From Cloeon dipterum (taxonomy: Eukaryota; Arthropoda; Insecta; Ephemeroptera; Baetidae): a DNA stretch of 64,000 bases. This document shows, one piece after another, positions 44,657 through 56,316 of this stretch (position 1 is its first letter; every line of letters begins with the position of its first letter). The stretch covers positions 4,158,545 to 4,222,544 of the forward strand of contig NC_088790.1 of NCBI RefSeq assembly GCF_949628265.1, given 5' to 3'. The notes under the pieces are model-generated. The model was given only the letters and a program-made list of their open reading frames with translations, did not search any database and was not told the origin of the DNA. Both the position numbers and the translations under genes were made by a program.

Positions 44657-45499
44657 ACTTAATACCACTTCAGTTCATCAGGGGACATGAAGACAAGTCA
44701 AACGGTACATGATTTTTGTCAATTCGACTTCTAGATCGCGAGATTTAGTTGACACACTGTTTTTTGATTACGCCGATCTGTGAAAGATAAAGACGTTTTT
44801 CACTAAATCTCAGCTTCTTAAGCGTCAGATTTACTAAAACTGGACACCATTCGACTCGTCTTGACCTCCCCTAGATAGCTGAAGTAGTCTAAGGGTGTCA
44901 ACCCCTGTTTCACCCCATCTAAAAGGAAAAAATGCATTTTTACAGGTTGGAACCAATTGACGGGACTAATTGAGCGGGTAAACCTGTCAAAATCGCTCGC
45001 ATTCAAGGTGATTTATCATCCCTCTTCCTCAACCCTCTTAACAAATGTGTACCATGCCAAGATAATTTTTTTAAGAAATTTCGCATTTAAAAATTTTTCT
45101 GTCTTGTCCTGATTCTGTCGGAATTCCCGGAATTCCAAGAAAAGAAGGGATTCTGGTTTTCTGTTTCACTTTCCTGTCTTATAACACGCCCTGCATAGTT
45201 TCCTGGGATTCTTTTGCATAAATATATTCTAATTAATTATTTTATATTTAAACCCCCCCCCCCCAGATATTTCACTTTGTGAAAGGACTTAGGAGAAGAG
45301 TGGTTATTCCAGAGGAAAAACAACCTGCGTCCTTGTCTCAAGAAGCGATTTGCTAGTTGTGGAATTGCCTGTCGAGCCCAAATTGAAGCATTAAAAAGTG
45401 GAGCCGCTCTCGACGGGTTTGATTAACCCCTTGGATGCAAGGGTTTAAACACCGGCGATAAAGCGGCGTGCGCAAGGGGCTCTATTTGCATGGTGTCAA

Positions 45500-45990
45500 T
45501 CAAGACAAGGGTCTGCCGAAACTGTTGATCGGGGGTGGCGGAGGGGTGACACACTCACACACGGGGCGGGGGTTGCACGCGCGTATGTTATCCGCACCGA
45601 ATTAACCCACTGCGGAGGAGGGAAGAAAAGCAGCCGCGGCGCATCGGCGGTCGGTGTATGTGCATGCAGGCAGCGGCAGGCAGGCAGGGGTTGTTGCTGC
45701 CGGTGGCTGGCTTCCGAAGGGGGTGCGCGCGGAGTGTGAAATATTGATCCCCACTTGGTAGGGTCGGGGGGTGAAGAGCAAAAAGAGGCGCATTCCACAC
45801 TTACTCCACGGCCGACGCCGTCGCCGCCAGAGAGAGTGCAAAGAACAGCCCGTCACAGGTGCACCAACCCCGTGTTGCGGTTCGCCCGCCCCACCGCGCG
45901 CTCCTATGCTAAATTAAAATTGCTGCCCTCGTGGTGTGAGAGCCGAGTCGAGAGTTGCTTGCTGCTCGAGAGACAGACGCTCGTCTGCCC
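45500..45990. other. GC-rich island
   Basis: A sharp rise in GC content within AT-rich surroundings. Open frames exist in several frames on both strands, the signature of composition rather than coding. It could be a promoter or enhancer; no TATA box or exon is assignable. Confidence 0.4.
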
Positions 45991-48900
45991 TGCTTCAACC
46001 TTGCAACTTTTGATTTTTTTCCTTTCCTTATTCCTTTCTGCTGCCTTCTTGAGAAGAAACAAAGCGAATGTCGCAAATGAAAAGGAATTTCAAAAATACA
46101 AATATTGTATACAAATTTAACTGGAGAGAAGCTTGACACGCTTCCTGGCGAGCTGTATGAGCTGAATGAAAAATAAAATAAGTGAAAAATGAATTAGTTC
46201 CTTTTAAACGAGAAGTGGAGGAGATATTACCTCCCTAAAACCTTTTTGGCTAGTCGGAGAACATTAAGATAAGTTAAATGGTATGCTGTTCTGGCTTTTC
46301 TTACTAGTAGAAGCCAAGATCTCGCGTTCACTTGATTTTTTTACCCAAAATCCAAATGTTGACCTTTGACCTGAAATAAAAAAAATAATCACCAGAACTC
46401 CACAAAATTTTAGATGGTGCAAATGGAAAATTTTTCTCTCTGAATATACAAAAAATATGCCTCTTGATCATTCATAAAGGTTGTTTGGCATCCAAAGTTA
46501 ATTGAAAATAAAGTTTTTTTAAGTATTCAAAATATTGGTTTGATAATTTCATCGAATATTCTTTGGGTCAACACAACCAACAAATATGAAAATCAAGACG
46601 ACAAATATTTGGGCCAATCAAATTAAAATATTGCTGACAATGAGTTGTAAGAATCAGGTAAATATATGTACTTCTTATCTTATTTGATAATTTTTCTTCT
46701 CAAGCATTTGCCGCGCAAGATAAATTTAATCATATATACTACTTTAAGCAGAAATATTGCTATACAAATTAAATTAAAAAATTGCAGTACACTTTTTAGG
46801 AATTCCTTAATATCATTAGTAGCTTTTGCAGGTACTAAATCAGCTTAAAACTCATTAAAAATTAGGCGAAGTGAAAAAAAACACGCATTTCATAGACAGA
46901 AATATTTTAGAGTCAAAATATTTTGCCACGCTTTATGTTGAAAACGGCTCTCCACAGTTTTGCAACGCAGGAAATAGCTTCGATAAAAATTGCACAATAA
47001 AGTACGAGCAATTGACAAAAATAAATCAAAGAATTTGATGAGATTTATAAAATATCACATATTTCCCATTGTAAAACTAAGAAAATTGCCGAAATATTTT
47101 CCAACAGTTTTAATAAAGAACGTATTTGTTTCACTGAAATTTATGTGTATTCTATTAAATTACTTACACGAGACGCCCGAAACCTTTCCATCATTTCGAA
47201 ACGCAAGAGAACATTTTTGAGACTAGTTTACGATTGTTTCCACTTTTTACAATATTTTGTGTTTTTAAGTGAAAACTTTCGTCACTTCCACTGAATTGTT
47301 AGCTCAAACACGGTAAATTTGTATTATTTAAGGCATTTCATCATGCGTTTATTTTCCTTGCAATCATAAAATAAAAACAACTTAATTGCCTAATTTAAGA
47401 AACAATCAATATCTGAAAATCTATATAAAAGCTAAGAAAACGAATAAAAATTGCAGGAAATTCCCATTGTCTGGAAAAACAGGACAGTTCTTGCTTTTTT
47501 CAGGAAAAACTGGACGGATGAAACTTCAAACCTGCGATAAACCACATCCAAAATTTCGTCTATTGATTTTTTTAACTGTCTGCTCGGTGTATGCCCTGTT
47601 CGAAAAAACGCTTCTCAATTTTGTTAGGTTTGAAAATATTTTAAATATAAAATAAACAACATTTATTTAATAAATTAAATAGTCAGGTTCAATCAAGTTT
47701 CTTCAGTCGTTGATTTTTGTTAAAGCATTTAAGTAAAATTGCAATCCCTCTCATCGCGATCAATCCAATGATGTGCAAATTATGATTAAATTTCCCTCCT
47801 GGCGAAATAAAACATGATCTTACAATAAGCATACTATTTTGATTAGCATGCGAACTGTTTAGCAGATTTTTTCATAAATTTAACCGGCAATCTGGGAAAA
47901 TTTAAATTTTTTACAATCTTTGGAACGGTTTTCTTCTTTTTCTATAAAGGTCCTTTAATATGAAGCAAGCGAAACAAAAATAAATAAAATAAAACAGAAT
48001 TAACCGCATTTTACGAAGAAATATTAAAAAAAAACTCACCAACTGACCAGTGTCCAGTTAAGTTGAGCTAGACGAAAATCGCCTCTATTGAGCAGAGCAA
48101 AAGGTGATTAAGGTTGGATAATACCGCAATTAAAAGGAGAAACGGCGCTAAGAGGTCGTTAGGGTGGCTGCAAAAATGACTAGGCCGCCGCGCGGTTAGT
48201 TGGTGCGTGTTTTTTTCCCTGAGAGGTGTGTGAGGGTTGTTAACTCAAAATGGATGCTCTCTTTCAAACTTGCTCGCACTCGCAGGTCCCTCATTAGCGT
48301 TAAGCACAAACACACGCAGCTCCAGCTCAACGATAATTTATTTTTGTGCAACGCACAAGCTTTTAAATTATTCGTAACTACCGGTCATTAATGAAAAACG
48401 CCGGCCACGACTGAAATTTTAATTTTCTGAGCAATTCCCAAACCTAGGAATTATGAATTTGACTTTTTCCGAATGAAACACATATTAATATAGCTAATGA
48501 TTTATTTAGCACGAATAAATATGTGTCATTTTGGCAGATTCAGATAATGTATACAGATAACAGTATTTAAAGTGAGTGCTGTTTGTGAAAAAGGTCCACG
48601 TCCATGTTCTTGGAGATCAACCACTGCAGGGGCGTAAAAGAATTTTTTTATAAACAAAGTTTTTCTAAACGACTGTTTCATATTTTTATTTGCAATGGAC
48701 AGAATGTTTAGTGCGAATTTTTTAAGTATTTAAATTAACGAAGGAAACGATGTCTTTTTTGTGCCAAAATTTTCTGGAGTGTGGAAAATTCATTAAATGT
48801 GGGATGTGATCTAGATGTTTCAATTACTTTAATAAATGAAAATTTTATATTGAAAAAGAGCTAGTTCCAATTGAATTTTAGCAATTTCGGCATTAATTAC

Positions 48901-49192
48901 ACGCTCAATTGTGTACAACCTGAGACAATAATTAGGACTGGAGAAGGGGTTGAAACCCTTAGACTGCTTCAGATCATGACGAGTCTCGAATGATTAGCAA
49001 TTCTTTTAAATCAGACAATTATTAGAAGTAAAGATTTAGTAAATTATTTTCAAAGGCAACCGTTTTAAAAAACCATGCGTAAACAAAATTGTGGGTTCTA
49101 AATACTAAATTGGCAAAAATTCAATACCGTTTGAGTTTTCTTCATCACTTCCTATAATAAGCAGATAGAAGTGGTTTCATGGTGATAAGCAA

Positions 49193-49264
49193 TCAACTCC
49201 GTTGCGCAGTGAGGTGAAACAATAAAAGAGTAAATAAATTTACGTTTTTAGGGTGCGTATAAAA
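49193..49264 (-). repeat. Dispersed repeat segment, inverted partner at 44577-44656
   Basis: See the partner entry. It is embedded in a minus-orientation copy of the dispersed family (AAGGGGTTGAATGGG, CCCTTAAACTGCTT, CTATCTAGAAGAA). Confidence 0.75.
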
Positions 49265-51639
49265 GGGGTTGAATGGGTGCAGCCCTTAAACTGCTTTTAC
49301 TATCTAGAAGAAATTGAGACTTTATATTAAGTCTTGCGGTATGCGGTTTTTTAAAATCCAGCCACTAGAAGCTCAGATTTAGGCATGTAAACATTTTTAA
49401 AAACTCCAAATAGTACCAATTTTTTAGTTTTATTTTTTTCGATAAAAAAAATTGAGGTGAAATGATTCCAGATTTAGACCTATCCAACCGAGGTTTTTAC
49501 GCCCTATAATATGGAAATATATAAATTAATTTCAATCTATTCAATTTCAAATTTAAAAAAAACGGCCAAAATACGAATTCAACGTAACCTGAATTTTAGT
49601 TCTACGACCAACCTGAGCAGACTCAGAAATCAGAAACCTTAAATTTTTCTATTTGAATAGAATGCCGGCAATAAAAACTCCCTAAAATTGCCGGAATATG
49701 GAGGAAAACTTTGGCTAATTTTAATTGATTGTTTTTCCCTCTACTATTTTTACCGTTGAAATTGTTTCTATGAATATCCCGCCCTTGTTTCAGTATTTGA
49801 GCTATTAATTATTTTGTTTTCCTGAGAGGCACATTAAATTTGTAAATCATTCCAGCTCGCACCATGAAATTGGCTTCTGGGAAGTAAAATGCTTGCCAGC
49901 AGTTCGTGTGTATGCAAATGACGCGCGCAGATAAATGGGCATAATCTGCCGTGAGTTACACTGTGTGTGTGTGCTAGATCTTTATTCGGCTCTCAAAGCG
50001 AGTAATTCAGTGCAGCACATGACTGCAGCGCGGCTGCTAGACTCGTCGTTTTCCTGGTCACGCGATTGCGAAAATCGCAGCCGTACCGCGTGTTCTCCAA
50101 GTTGAAAACTAATTTTTACTCTTTTATATTAGGCTGACACTTTTCGGCTCTAATAACAACAAATGCATTGCCGATTTACGTTTCTCTCGACAAGACACGG
50201 ATAACGGGCTGAATGGCTTTTCAGGTGAACAAGGGAAAGGGCCAAAATATTTGATCCCAGCGCGCGCACAAAAGCGGTTCGCTACCACAAAGAGGGCAAC
50301 AATAACAGTTTGTGAATTACGAGGGGTGCACACAAAGCACTGCTCGCTGGTCCCATATTTTGACATATTTTCAGGGTGGCCGAAAATAGCACACATAATA
50401 TTCTTTTGTTCACAGTTTCCAGATTCCTGGAATATCACCGACAGAGAGTAACAGAACAACAGGGACCAGCGGAGAGCATGCTTTTCGAATATTCTGCCAG
50501 TTTGCTTATGCAAATTGGAATTTCGCAGAAAAAGACTATTTTACGCCAGCCTCCTTGGATTTCACTACACACGACGACGTATTTCTCGCGCGACTTCCTC
50601 TCTTTGTTCTGCACACGCTCCAACTCTCCGCTCTGCATAATGCATAAAATCGGGAAAACCTAATTCGGAAGTCCGCCATGAGAGGTCTCGCCTTGGCAGG
50701 GGTGCTCACCCTTGTCGCTTACCCCAGTGGCGAATTGCGAAAGCACCGCGTGTTCGGCGCCAAATGAGAAGATGCAAAACGAGACTCCAGACACTTGGTC
50801 ATTATTTCCATTTCTTTAATCCTTTTTTTAACAATAACATAAAAATTTATAACATGGAAAACACACATTGATCCGAAAAAATGATTTTTCTTACTACCCT
50901 GCAGCAATTTATGAAAGATGAGCTTTCGATTGGCGGTTTGCTGACAATTTCGTGCCAGAAGACAAGAAATGTGAATTTTAATAACATGTTATGTGACAGC
51001 TCCTCTATCTACTCTCTCGGTATTTAATTCGAAAAAAGGACAAGATAACTGAACATGCAATAATCTTAGATTAAAAAGTGTCAATATCGTTAGTATGCAG
51101 ATAACGCAGCAAAAGTTTACATAATATTTCTAGCAGAGAGACGTATCTGTTTCTACCACGTCTTCTTGTAGAATATTTAACGTATTAATAAATTTGCTAT
51201 AAAATATTTCAATGGGTCCAATTGAGAATAAAAAGGAACGATCGCTTCCTCTACGCCTTTTACAGTGAGGGGAAACTGTGCTGCGGAACAGCCAGGCAGT
51301 GCGGGTGGGCTAATTTCCACTCCTTTTACAAAACAAACGCACTTTATTTGAGTTTAGTGCGGGTAAGCTGCTGTTGCCTGCACCTGCAGGGTGATGCTGC
51401 AAGCTTTAATCTTCCCTATAAATTACAAAAAAGCCATGTCTAAAAAATGGCCACAAAACTAATTTTCACTTGTAAAAAAGTACATAGAAATCCAATTAAA
51501 AAATTTCCTTTACTTACTAAAAATACCATTGATCCCTAATATTATTCTAAGAACAAAGTGAATTTATATAAACTGATTAAAAATCACGGTTGTCGCGGTG
51601 TAGAGATAATCTGATGAAATTCGCACCATCGATCGGTCT

Positions 51640-51960
51640 TAACTCAATTTAATCTTCAATTTTGCATGGTTTATACGGCACATTTTTGGCGAACTTGGGT
51701 CATTTTTGAAAATTAACGGGTGTTTTTGGGATTTTGAAAACCAACACCATACTTTAAATATCAAATGTGGTACGTGTGAAAATTTTATGGTAGTTTTTGG
51801 CTTCATTTTCAAGAAATTCCATTTGGAATCTCGAAAAACAATAATAAATCAATTTTTACAAATGTTATGAGCGCAAAATTTCGTGTTTTAACAGTCAGAA
51901 ATGCAAAATATGCACACCTTTCGACTTGGCTTGACTTCCGCTAGTGAGTTAAATATAGTT
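51640..51960 (+). repeat. Dispersed 'DR1' repeat family copy (right part)
   Basis: It follows 29985-30260 closely: GGGTGTTTTTGGGATTTTGA, AAACCAACACCATA, TTCATTTTCAAGAAATT, AATGTTATGAGCGC, TTTCGACTTGGCTTGACTTC and CGCTAGTGAG. Confidence 0.65.
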
Positions 51961-52474
51961 TTTAATATTGTCATTGAAGTGTTGAAAATTTCAAAAAGCC
52001 TAAATAAAGAAAGACTTCACTTCTAATTCTAATAACACGAAGTATAAACACATATCCTATTATTCCTTTCATGGAGTTTCGAAAAATATGTACTATAATT
52101 TTATCAAAATATTTCTGTAATCTGGGTTTTTTCGTTTTAAATCAACTTTTAATTAATTTTTCCTGCTTGGAAATTTCGGTTTCAACAGAAATCGCAAATC
52201 GATCTCCTTGCTCCTCACCTCTATCTCTTGAGTCCGAGAAAATCTATTGTCAAACATCAGCTGTGTGTAAGGTACTTAACGCTAAGTGATAATGCGGCGA
52301 AAACAAAAATATTGTACTGCGCGCATTGATTGATTAAAATCAAACACATACACACTCGACTTTTTTGCGCTGAAGAGGTGGGATGACCGGCCGACGCTGA
52401 TAACAGAGATGTCATTTTATCACGGGGCATGGAAGAGGGCTCGAAATGGGAGGCAGGTGCACACGCCTTCTTGA

Positions 52475-52481
52475 TATAAAA
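52475..52481 (+). promoter_or_regulatory. TATA box of the takeout/JHBP-like gene
   Basis: TATAAAA lies 72 bp upstream of the ATG at 52553, which places transcription start near 52505 and leaves a short 5' UTR. Confidence 0.75.
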
Positions 52482-52552
52482 AGGCAGCTTTCCGCACGAC
52501 GCAGCATCTCTGGGGTTGCAGCTGAAGAGGTGACTGCTCCGATCCTCCAACC

Positions 52553-52646
52553 ATGAAATACCTGGCAACCTGCGTAGTCATGGCCCTTCTAGGGTGCACC
52601 TGTGCCCTGCCGAGGTACATGGACAATTTCACCCCGGAGCAGATAA
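52553..52646 (+). CDS. takeout/JHBP-like gene, coding exon 1
   Basis: ATG in good context (CAACC before ATG); it encodes the signal peptide and the mature N-terminus up to FTPEQI. The donor GTATGA starts at 52647; one base of the next codon is carried. Confidence 0.8.
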
Positions 52647-54000
52647 GTATGATATTTTGTCAATTTTTGTTTCGCAATGAAGGTACATAGTGCGGCTTTG
52701 CAGATGCTGAGTTGAAGTCCCTTTTTGGATACGCAAATGAGGACGCGGTGATTGGCGCCAAGGGAATCGACGATTCGTTGGCTATTATTTTGGATAATTT
52801 CCGCACCTCGTTGCAAAACGGCTTTCCTGCCTACGGAATTCCACCTCTTGACCCTTTGTTCCTTGAGCACGGAAATATTCGCATCGATAGCACCACCGCA
52901 GAGTGAGTTTCAATTAATTGTCAACCTTATATTCATTTCCAAAATGCAAAAATATGGTTTTTAGATGACAAGCGAATTTTTTCCAAGATTGAAAAGTAAT
53001 TCAGAAATTAATCTAGAATTTTAGTTTATCGAAAATTCTTAGAATTGTTGGCTACGATGAGCATTTTGGTTTTAAAAATTTGAAATACATAATTTTTCTC
53101 CGAAATTAGTTTAATAATTTCCGGAGGTTTTCAGTATTTATTAATAATAGTTTGAATTTTTTAACATTGAAATTTTCAGCTTGAGAGGATCATTTGACAA
53201 TGTGACGGTCAATAAAATCTCAGCGTACTTCATTAACAACGTGCACATGGACGTTCTGAGAATGAAAGTTACGTTTGACCTTTTCTTCGACTCAATCGAC
53301 ACCTTTGGCGACAGATATGACATCGACGGCGTCCTTTCGGTCTTGCCCATTTACGGAACTGGTCCATTCCAGTGAGTATATACTATGCAATTCGAGAATT
53401 AATTTCTAATTTCGCTATTTAAACAGATTTTCACTGCTCAACGTCAGCTTAACTGGCGAGGTGAAGATGGGTCTGGTGAACGGCTCCGTGCAAGTCGTAG
53501 ATATGCCCGTGGATTTGAATTTCCCTGCCGTGTTTGTAAGTATATCAATCTTAAATCGAAACACTTGACAAGTTGACAGTCAAGTGGCTCACAATCTGCG
53601 GGTCAAAGAACTATGCCAACTCTCAAAGTGGCTGATCAATTTAATCTCAACATTATTTGACTCTTCTTGATTTACATCAGATTACGTTTGAACCCAAAGA
53701 GCATCTTTATTGTTCGAATTTGCATACTAAAAATAGTCGATAGTGTTTATTGGTATAAAATTAATGAATTTTCGTTTGAATTTCCAGTCGAATTTGGAGG
53801 GATTGATGGGAGGTGGCTCAATGGCAGAGATGGTCAATCAGATGATCATGGATTTCGCCCCGACCATTTTCAACGAAATCAAGGCTCCAATCATCAGTGC
53901 ATTTGTTGGCCGTGTCGTTGCGTTTGCCAACTCCATGCTGCAAGGATTAACCTTCGATGAACTGATTGACATAATTTTGGGAATTGGGGGAGCTAAATGA
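52553..54000 (+). CDS. Haemolymph juvenile-hormone-binding / takeout-family secreted protein (five exons)
   Basis: The exons 52553-52646, 52704-52902, 53180-53371, 53427-53535 and 53788-54000 join in frame with GT/AG introns into 268 residues, close to the family's usual 240-270. The N-terminus (MKYLATCVVMALLGCTCA) is a signal peptide. Family signatures are GIPPLDPL in exon 2, a D-L-R-G-S-F-D-N-V junction at exons 2/3, then YDIDGVLSVLPIYGTGPF and FSLLNVSLTGEVKMGL, matching the JHBP fold that binds small lipophilic ligands in haemolymph or secretions. The ligand and tissue cannot be deduced. A TATA box upstream and AATAAA 50 bp downstream complete a compact gene. Exon 3 has a decayed copy at 54.9-55.2 kb. 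The family call is firm; naming a specific member (takeout or other) is not possible. Confidence 0.85.
52704..52902 (+). CDS. takeout/JHBP-like gene, coding exon 2
   Basis: The acceptor GGCTTTGCAG ends at 52703 and the donor GTGAGT starts at 52903. It contains the diagnostic GIPPLDPL motif. Confidence 0.85.
53180..53371 (+). CDS. takeout/JHBP-like gene, coding exon 3
   Basis: The acceptor ATTTTCAG ends at 53179 and the donor GTGAGT starts at 53372. It encodes LRGSFDNVTVNK.. to LPIYGTGPF. It was duplicated at 54923-55160. Confidence 0.85.
53427..53535 (+). CDS. takeout/JHBP-like gene, coding exon 4
   Basis: The acceptor TTTAAACAG ends at 53426 and the donor GTAAGT starts at 53536. It encodes FSLLNVSLTGEVKMGL and ends DLNFPAVF. 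Confidence 0.85.
53788..54000 (+). CDS. takeout/JHBP-like gene, coding exon 5
   Basis: The acceptor TTTCCAG ends at 53787; the exon is 71 codons including TGA at 53998-54000. It encodes the amphipathic C-terminal helix region, with a Met- and Gly-rich stretch. Confidence 0.85.
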   Translation, partial: SNLEGLMGGGSMAEMVNQMIMDFAPTIFNEIKAPIISAFVGRVVAFANSMLQGLTFDELIDIILGIGGAK

Positions 54001-54049
54001 AATATCAATCATAACTGTAATCTTCGGAATATAATGAGACTGTACCTGC

Positions 54050-54055
54050 AATAAA
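54050..54055 (+). terminator. Polyadenylation signal of the takeout/JHBP-like gene
   Basis: AATAAA 50 bp after the stop codon, followed by AT-rich sequence. Confidence 0.7.
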
Positions 54056-54183
54056 TATTAAATATAGGATTTTTTACAAAATGATTTGTAAGTCGTTACA
54101 ATTTCTAACCAACCCTTTTTACAAAAGTTTTAATTTTTCATTCTAATTGGCATGGCGAAATCTCGGAAGGTATCAAATAAATC

Positions 54184-54602
54184 TGTGGGGGCTCTGTCTC
54201 TCTCTCCTCCCTTGTGTTTGTGTGTGACTTCTCTCCCCCTCTTGAGATGCTGGTGGAAAACTCCTGATGCTTTCTACCCCCATATCCCTCTCTGGTGGTA
54301 ACACTGTCTCAAAATTTACTTAAATTGACTATCTTAATTAACTGACTAATTGTGTCCCCAATTAATTGATATTATAAAACTTACAATAAACTCTGACAAT
54401 AAAGACAAACCCAATTTCACCCTTATTAGGAATGCACGGCAATAATTAATATGATTCAAATAAAACCCTACTTCGCGCCGTTCTTTACGGCCATATCCGT
54501 TTAGGCCGGGTGTGTCTGTTCGTTCAATTGATTAAACCAAGTTCACATCTGTAGTTGAGTAAACTGGTCGTGTTTTATTTCATCCGACTGCTGCTCCCTA
54601 CA
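54184..54602. mobile_element. Solo LTR of an LTR retrotransposon, 4-bp target duplication
   Basis: The element starts TGTGGGGGC and ends GCTCCCTACA, with the canonical TG..CA termini and a short imperfect inverted repeat. It is bounded on both sides by AATC (54180-54183 and 54603-54606). It is 419 bp with no coding capacity; internal AATAAA and T-rich sequence near the right end fit an LTR. No second LTR or internal pol sequence is nearby, so it is a solo LTR formed by recombination. A 4-bp duplication is typical of Gypsy-class elements. Confidence 0.65.
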
Positions 54603-54922
54603 AATCTTTCCTAGTAGACCAAAATATTGAAAAAAATAAATGTCAGGGCCGTCAGAGGTTTACCTGACGATATTACGATCAATACCGCTAAGTGACGATG
54701 TTAACTTTCGAGCGCTCACAGGGGATCAAGGGAGAGCGGAGGGAGAAGCTCAGGTATGACACCTTTGAAGCCTCCCTCTCCTCCAGCGCGACATCTCGCT
54801 ACTCATTTGCTCTCCTGACACGCGAGCAAGAGGTTGTGCTTCTGCTTCTCTCGGACTCTCGCTCCCCCGCTCATCCCTCTGGGCAGCCGTTGATCAGCAT
54901 CCACGTGTATCAGGAATTAATT
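54603..54922. other. Spacer of unknown nature between solo LTR and pseudo-exon
   Basis: A GC-moderate stretch with CTC-rich patches and an open frame from 54692 on the plus strand. No similarity to a known family is recognised. Confidence 0.3.
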
Positions 54923-55160
54923 GAATTTTCCGGTTTTTTCAGTATTAATCCTCAACATAAATTGTATTTTTTTAACTTTCGTCAATTTTCAGCTTGAGAG
55001 GATCATTTGACAATGTGACGATCAACAAAATTTCTGCGTACTTCATTAACAACGTGCACATGGACGTTCAAGAAAGTCACTTTTGACCTTTTCTTCGACT
55101 TAATCGACACCGTTGCCCATTTACGGAACTGGCCCATTTCAGTGAGTATATTATGACGGT
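54923..55160 (+). pseudogene. Degraded duplicate of takeout/JHBP-like exon 3 with flanking intron
   Basis: It begins in intron-homologous sequence (TTTTCCGG..TTTTCAGTATT), keeps the acceptor TTTTCAG and the first 25 codons of exon 3 nearly unchanged (LRGSFDNVT then I, NKISAYFINNVHMDV). A 5-base deletion then shifts the frame to an early stop, and about 40 bases encoding the GDRYDIDGVLS part are missing. The donor GTGAGTATAT is preserved. Exons 1, 2, 4 and 5 have no counterpart nearby, so it is a partial segmental duplication and not a retrocopy. Confidence 0.85.
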
Positions 55161-55442
55161 ATATTTTAATTTTTATTCCATTTTAAGATCTTTGAGACTC
55201 GTGTTTGGGAATTGAAAAATCATATATAGTAAAATTTAAATTTTATACTTTTTGAAGGTAATAAATGTGTAACAATATAGAATCTTAAGCTTAAAAAAGT
55301 GGAAAAAATCAATTTTCACCCGAGAATGCCATTTATTATCTCTGTGAAAAATAAATACACAATCGTCAATTAGTGTCAAATATTCTGAAGTGTATATTTA
55401 TATTTAATTTAGCTGTTTTCTAAAGTTAAGACCACTCAGAAC

Positions 55443-55810
55443 CAGGATTCGCAAAAACCCGCATTTTTTTCGGAAAAACCCACTGCATTGCAAAATGTTT
55501 TTTTGTGGGTTTTTCTGCAATTTTGCGCATTTTTCCAAAACACATGCTTTCTTATGGAAAATAAAAAATCTTATGATGGATGACCAAAAATAGGGAATTT
55601 TCAAAATCAGTATTAGAGCCACTTGTTCCACCAAGAGACTGAAAATTTTAATTTTCTGAATTTTCAGACTGTTTTTGAGCGAAAATTGAGACTATTCTTA
55701 GGTTAAATTCGGAAAAATGCGGAAAAACTCAAAACTGGTGGGTTTTTCCAGCCGGTTTTTTGCGCAAAAAAGTGGTGCATTTTTGCGCATTGCAAAATTG
55801 GCGAACCCTG
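55443..55810 (+). mobile_element. hAT-type MITE, copy A, with 8-bp target duplication
   Basis: The termini CAGGATTCGC..AAAACC and TTGGCGAACCCTG are inverted repeats. The 368-bp element is flanked by a perfect 8-bp duplication CTCAGAAC (55435-55442 and 55811-55818). TIRs starting CAGG and 8-bp duplications are diagnostic of the hAT superfamily. There is no transposase, so it is a non-autonomous element. Confidence 0.9.
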
Positions 55811-55953
55811 CTCAGAACAGAAGATGTTATTGTATAGAGGTATCCGCGAATGACTGTGCCGTAAATCTAGTTTGTATGATTATCGCTCTGATAGTTATCA
55901 GTTAAAATCGTATGATAAGCGCTTCGCTACTTTCAATGCGTATGCGTGGCTAA

Positions 55954-56308
55954 CTGGTTTCGCCAACTTTGCAACGCGCAAAAAATGCACCATTGGTTAT
56001 TCGCGCAACAAGCAGCTATAAAAACCACCAGTTCTGGTTTTATTTCCAAATTCAACTCCAAAAAAGTCACATTTCGCGCCAAAAAAGTAAGAAATTTTGG
56101 GAAAAAACGATGCTTAAACACCGTCATCGGTCCATCAGGTCTAACCAGTGGTTTTAAATACTGATTTTGTGAAAATCCCTAATTTTAATCATCCATCATG
56201 AGAATTTTATTTTCAATAAAAATGCGCCAAATTGCTGAAAACCACGCAAAAAAGTTGTTTGCAATGCAGTGGGTTTTCCCGAAAAAATGCGGGTTTTGGC
56301 GAACCTTT
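55954..56308 (-). mobile_element. hAT-type MITE, copy B, inverted relative to copy A
   Basis: The reverse complement aligns with copy A along its length (GTTCGCC, AAAACCCGCATTTTTTCGG, AAACCCACTGCATTGCAAA, the CATGATGGATGA region, and CTGGTGG near the far end). It is 355 bp, flanked by the perfect 8-bp duplication GTGGCTAA (55946-55953 and 56309-56316). The terminal bases are slightly diverged from copy A. Confidence 0.9.
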
Positions 56309-56316
56309 GTGGCTAA

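Larger units (their letters stand above)
43801..52470. other. Gene-poor intergenic stretch with dispersed repeats
   Basis: No exon supported. Dispersed-family copies lie at about 44180-44960 (+), 46260-46380 (-, with TGACCTTTGACCT at 46360-46372), 48940-49400 (-) and 51640-51960 (+). A 12-base C run is at 45253-45264. A GC-rich island of about 450 bp at 45500-45990 could be regulatory. 46400-48100 is strongly AT-rich. Confidence 0.45.
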
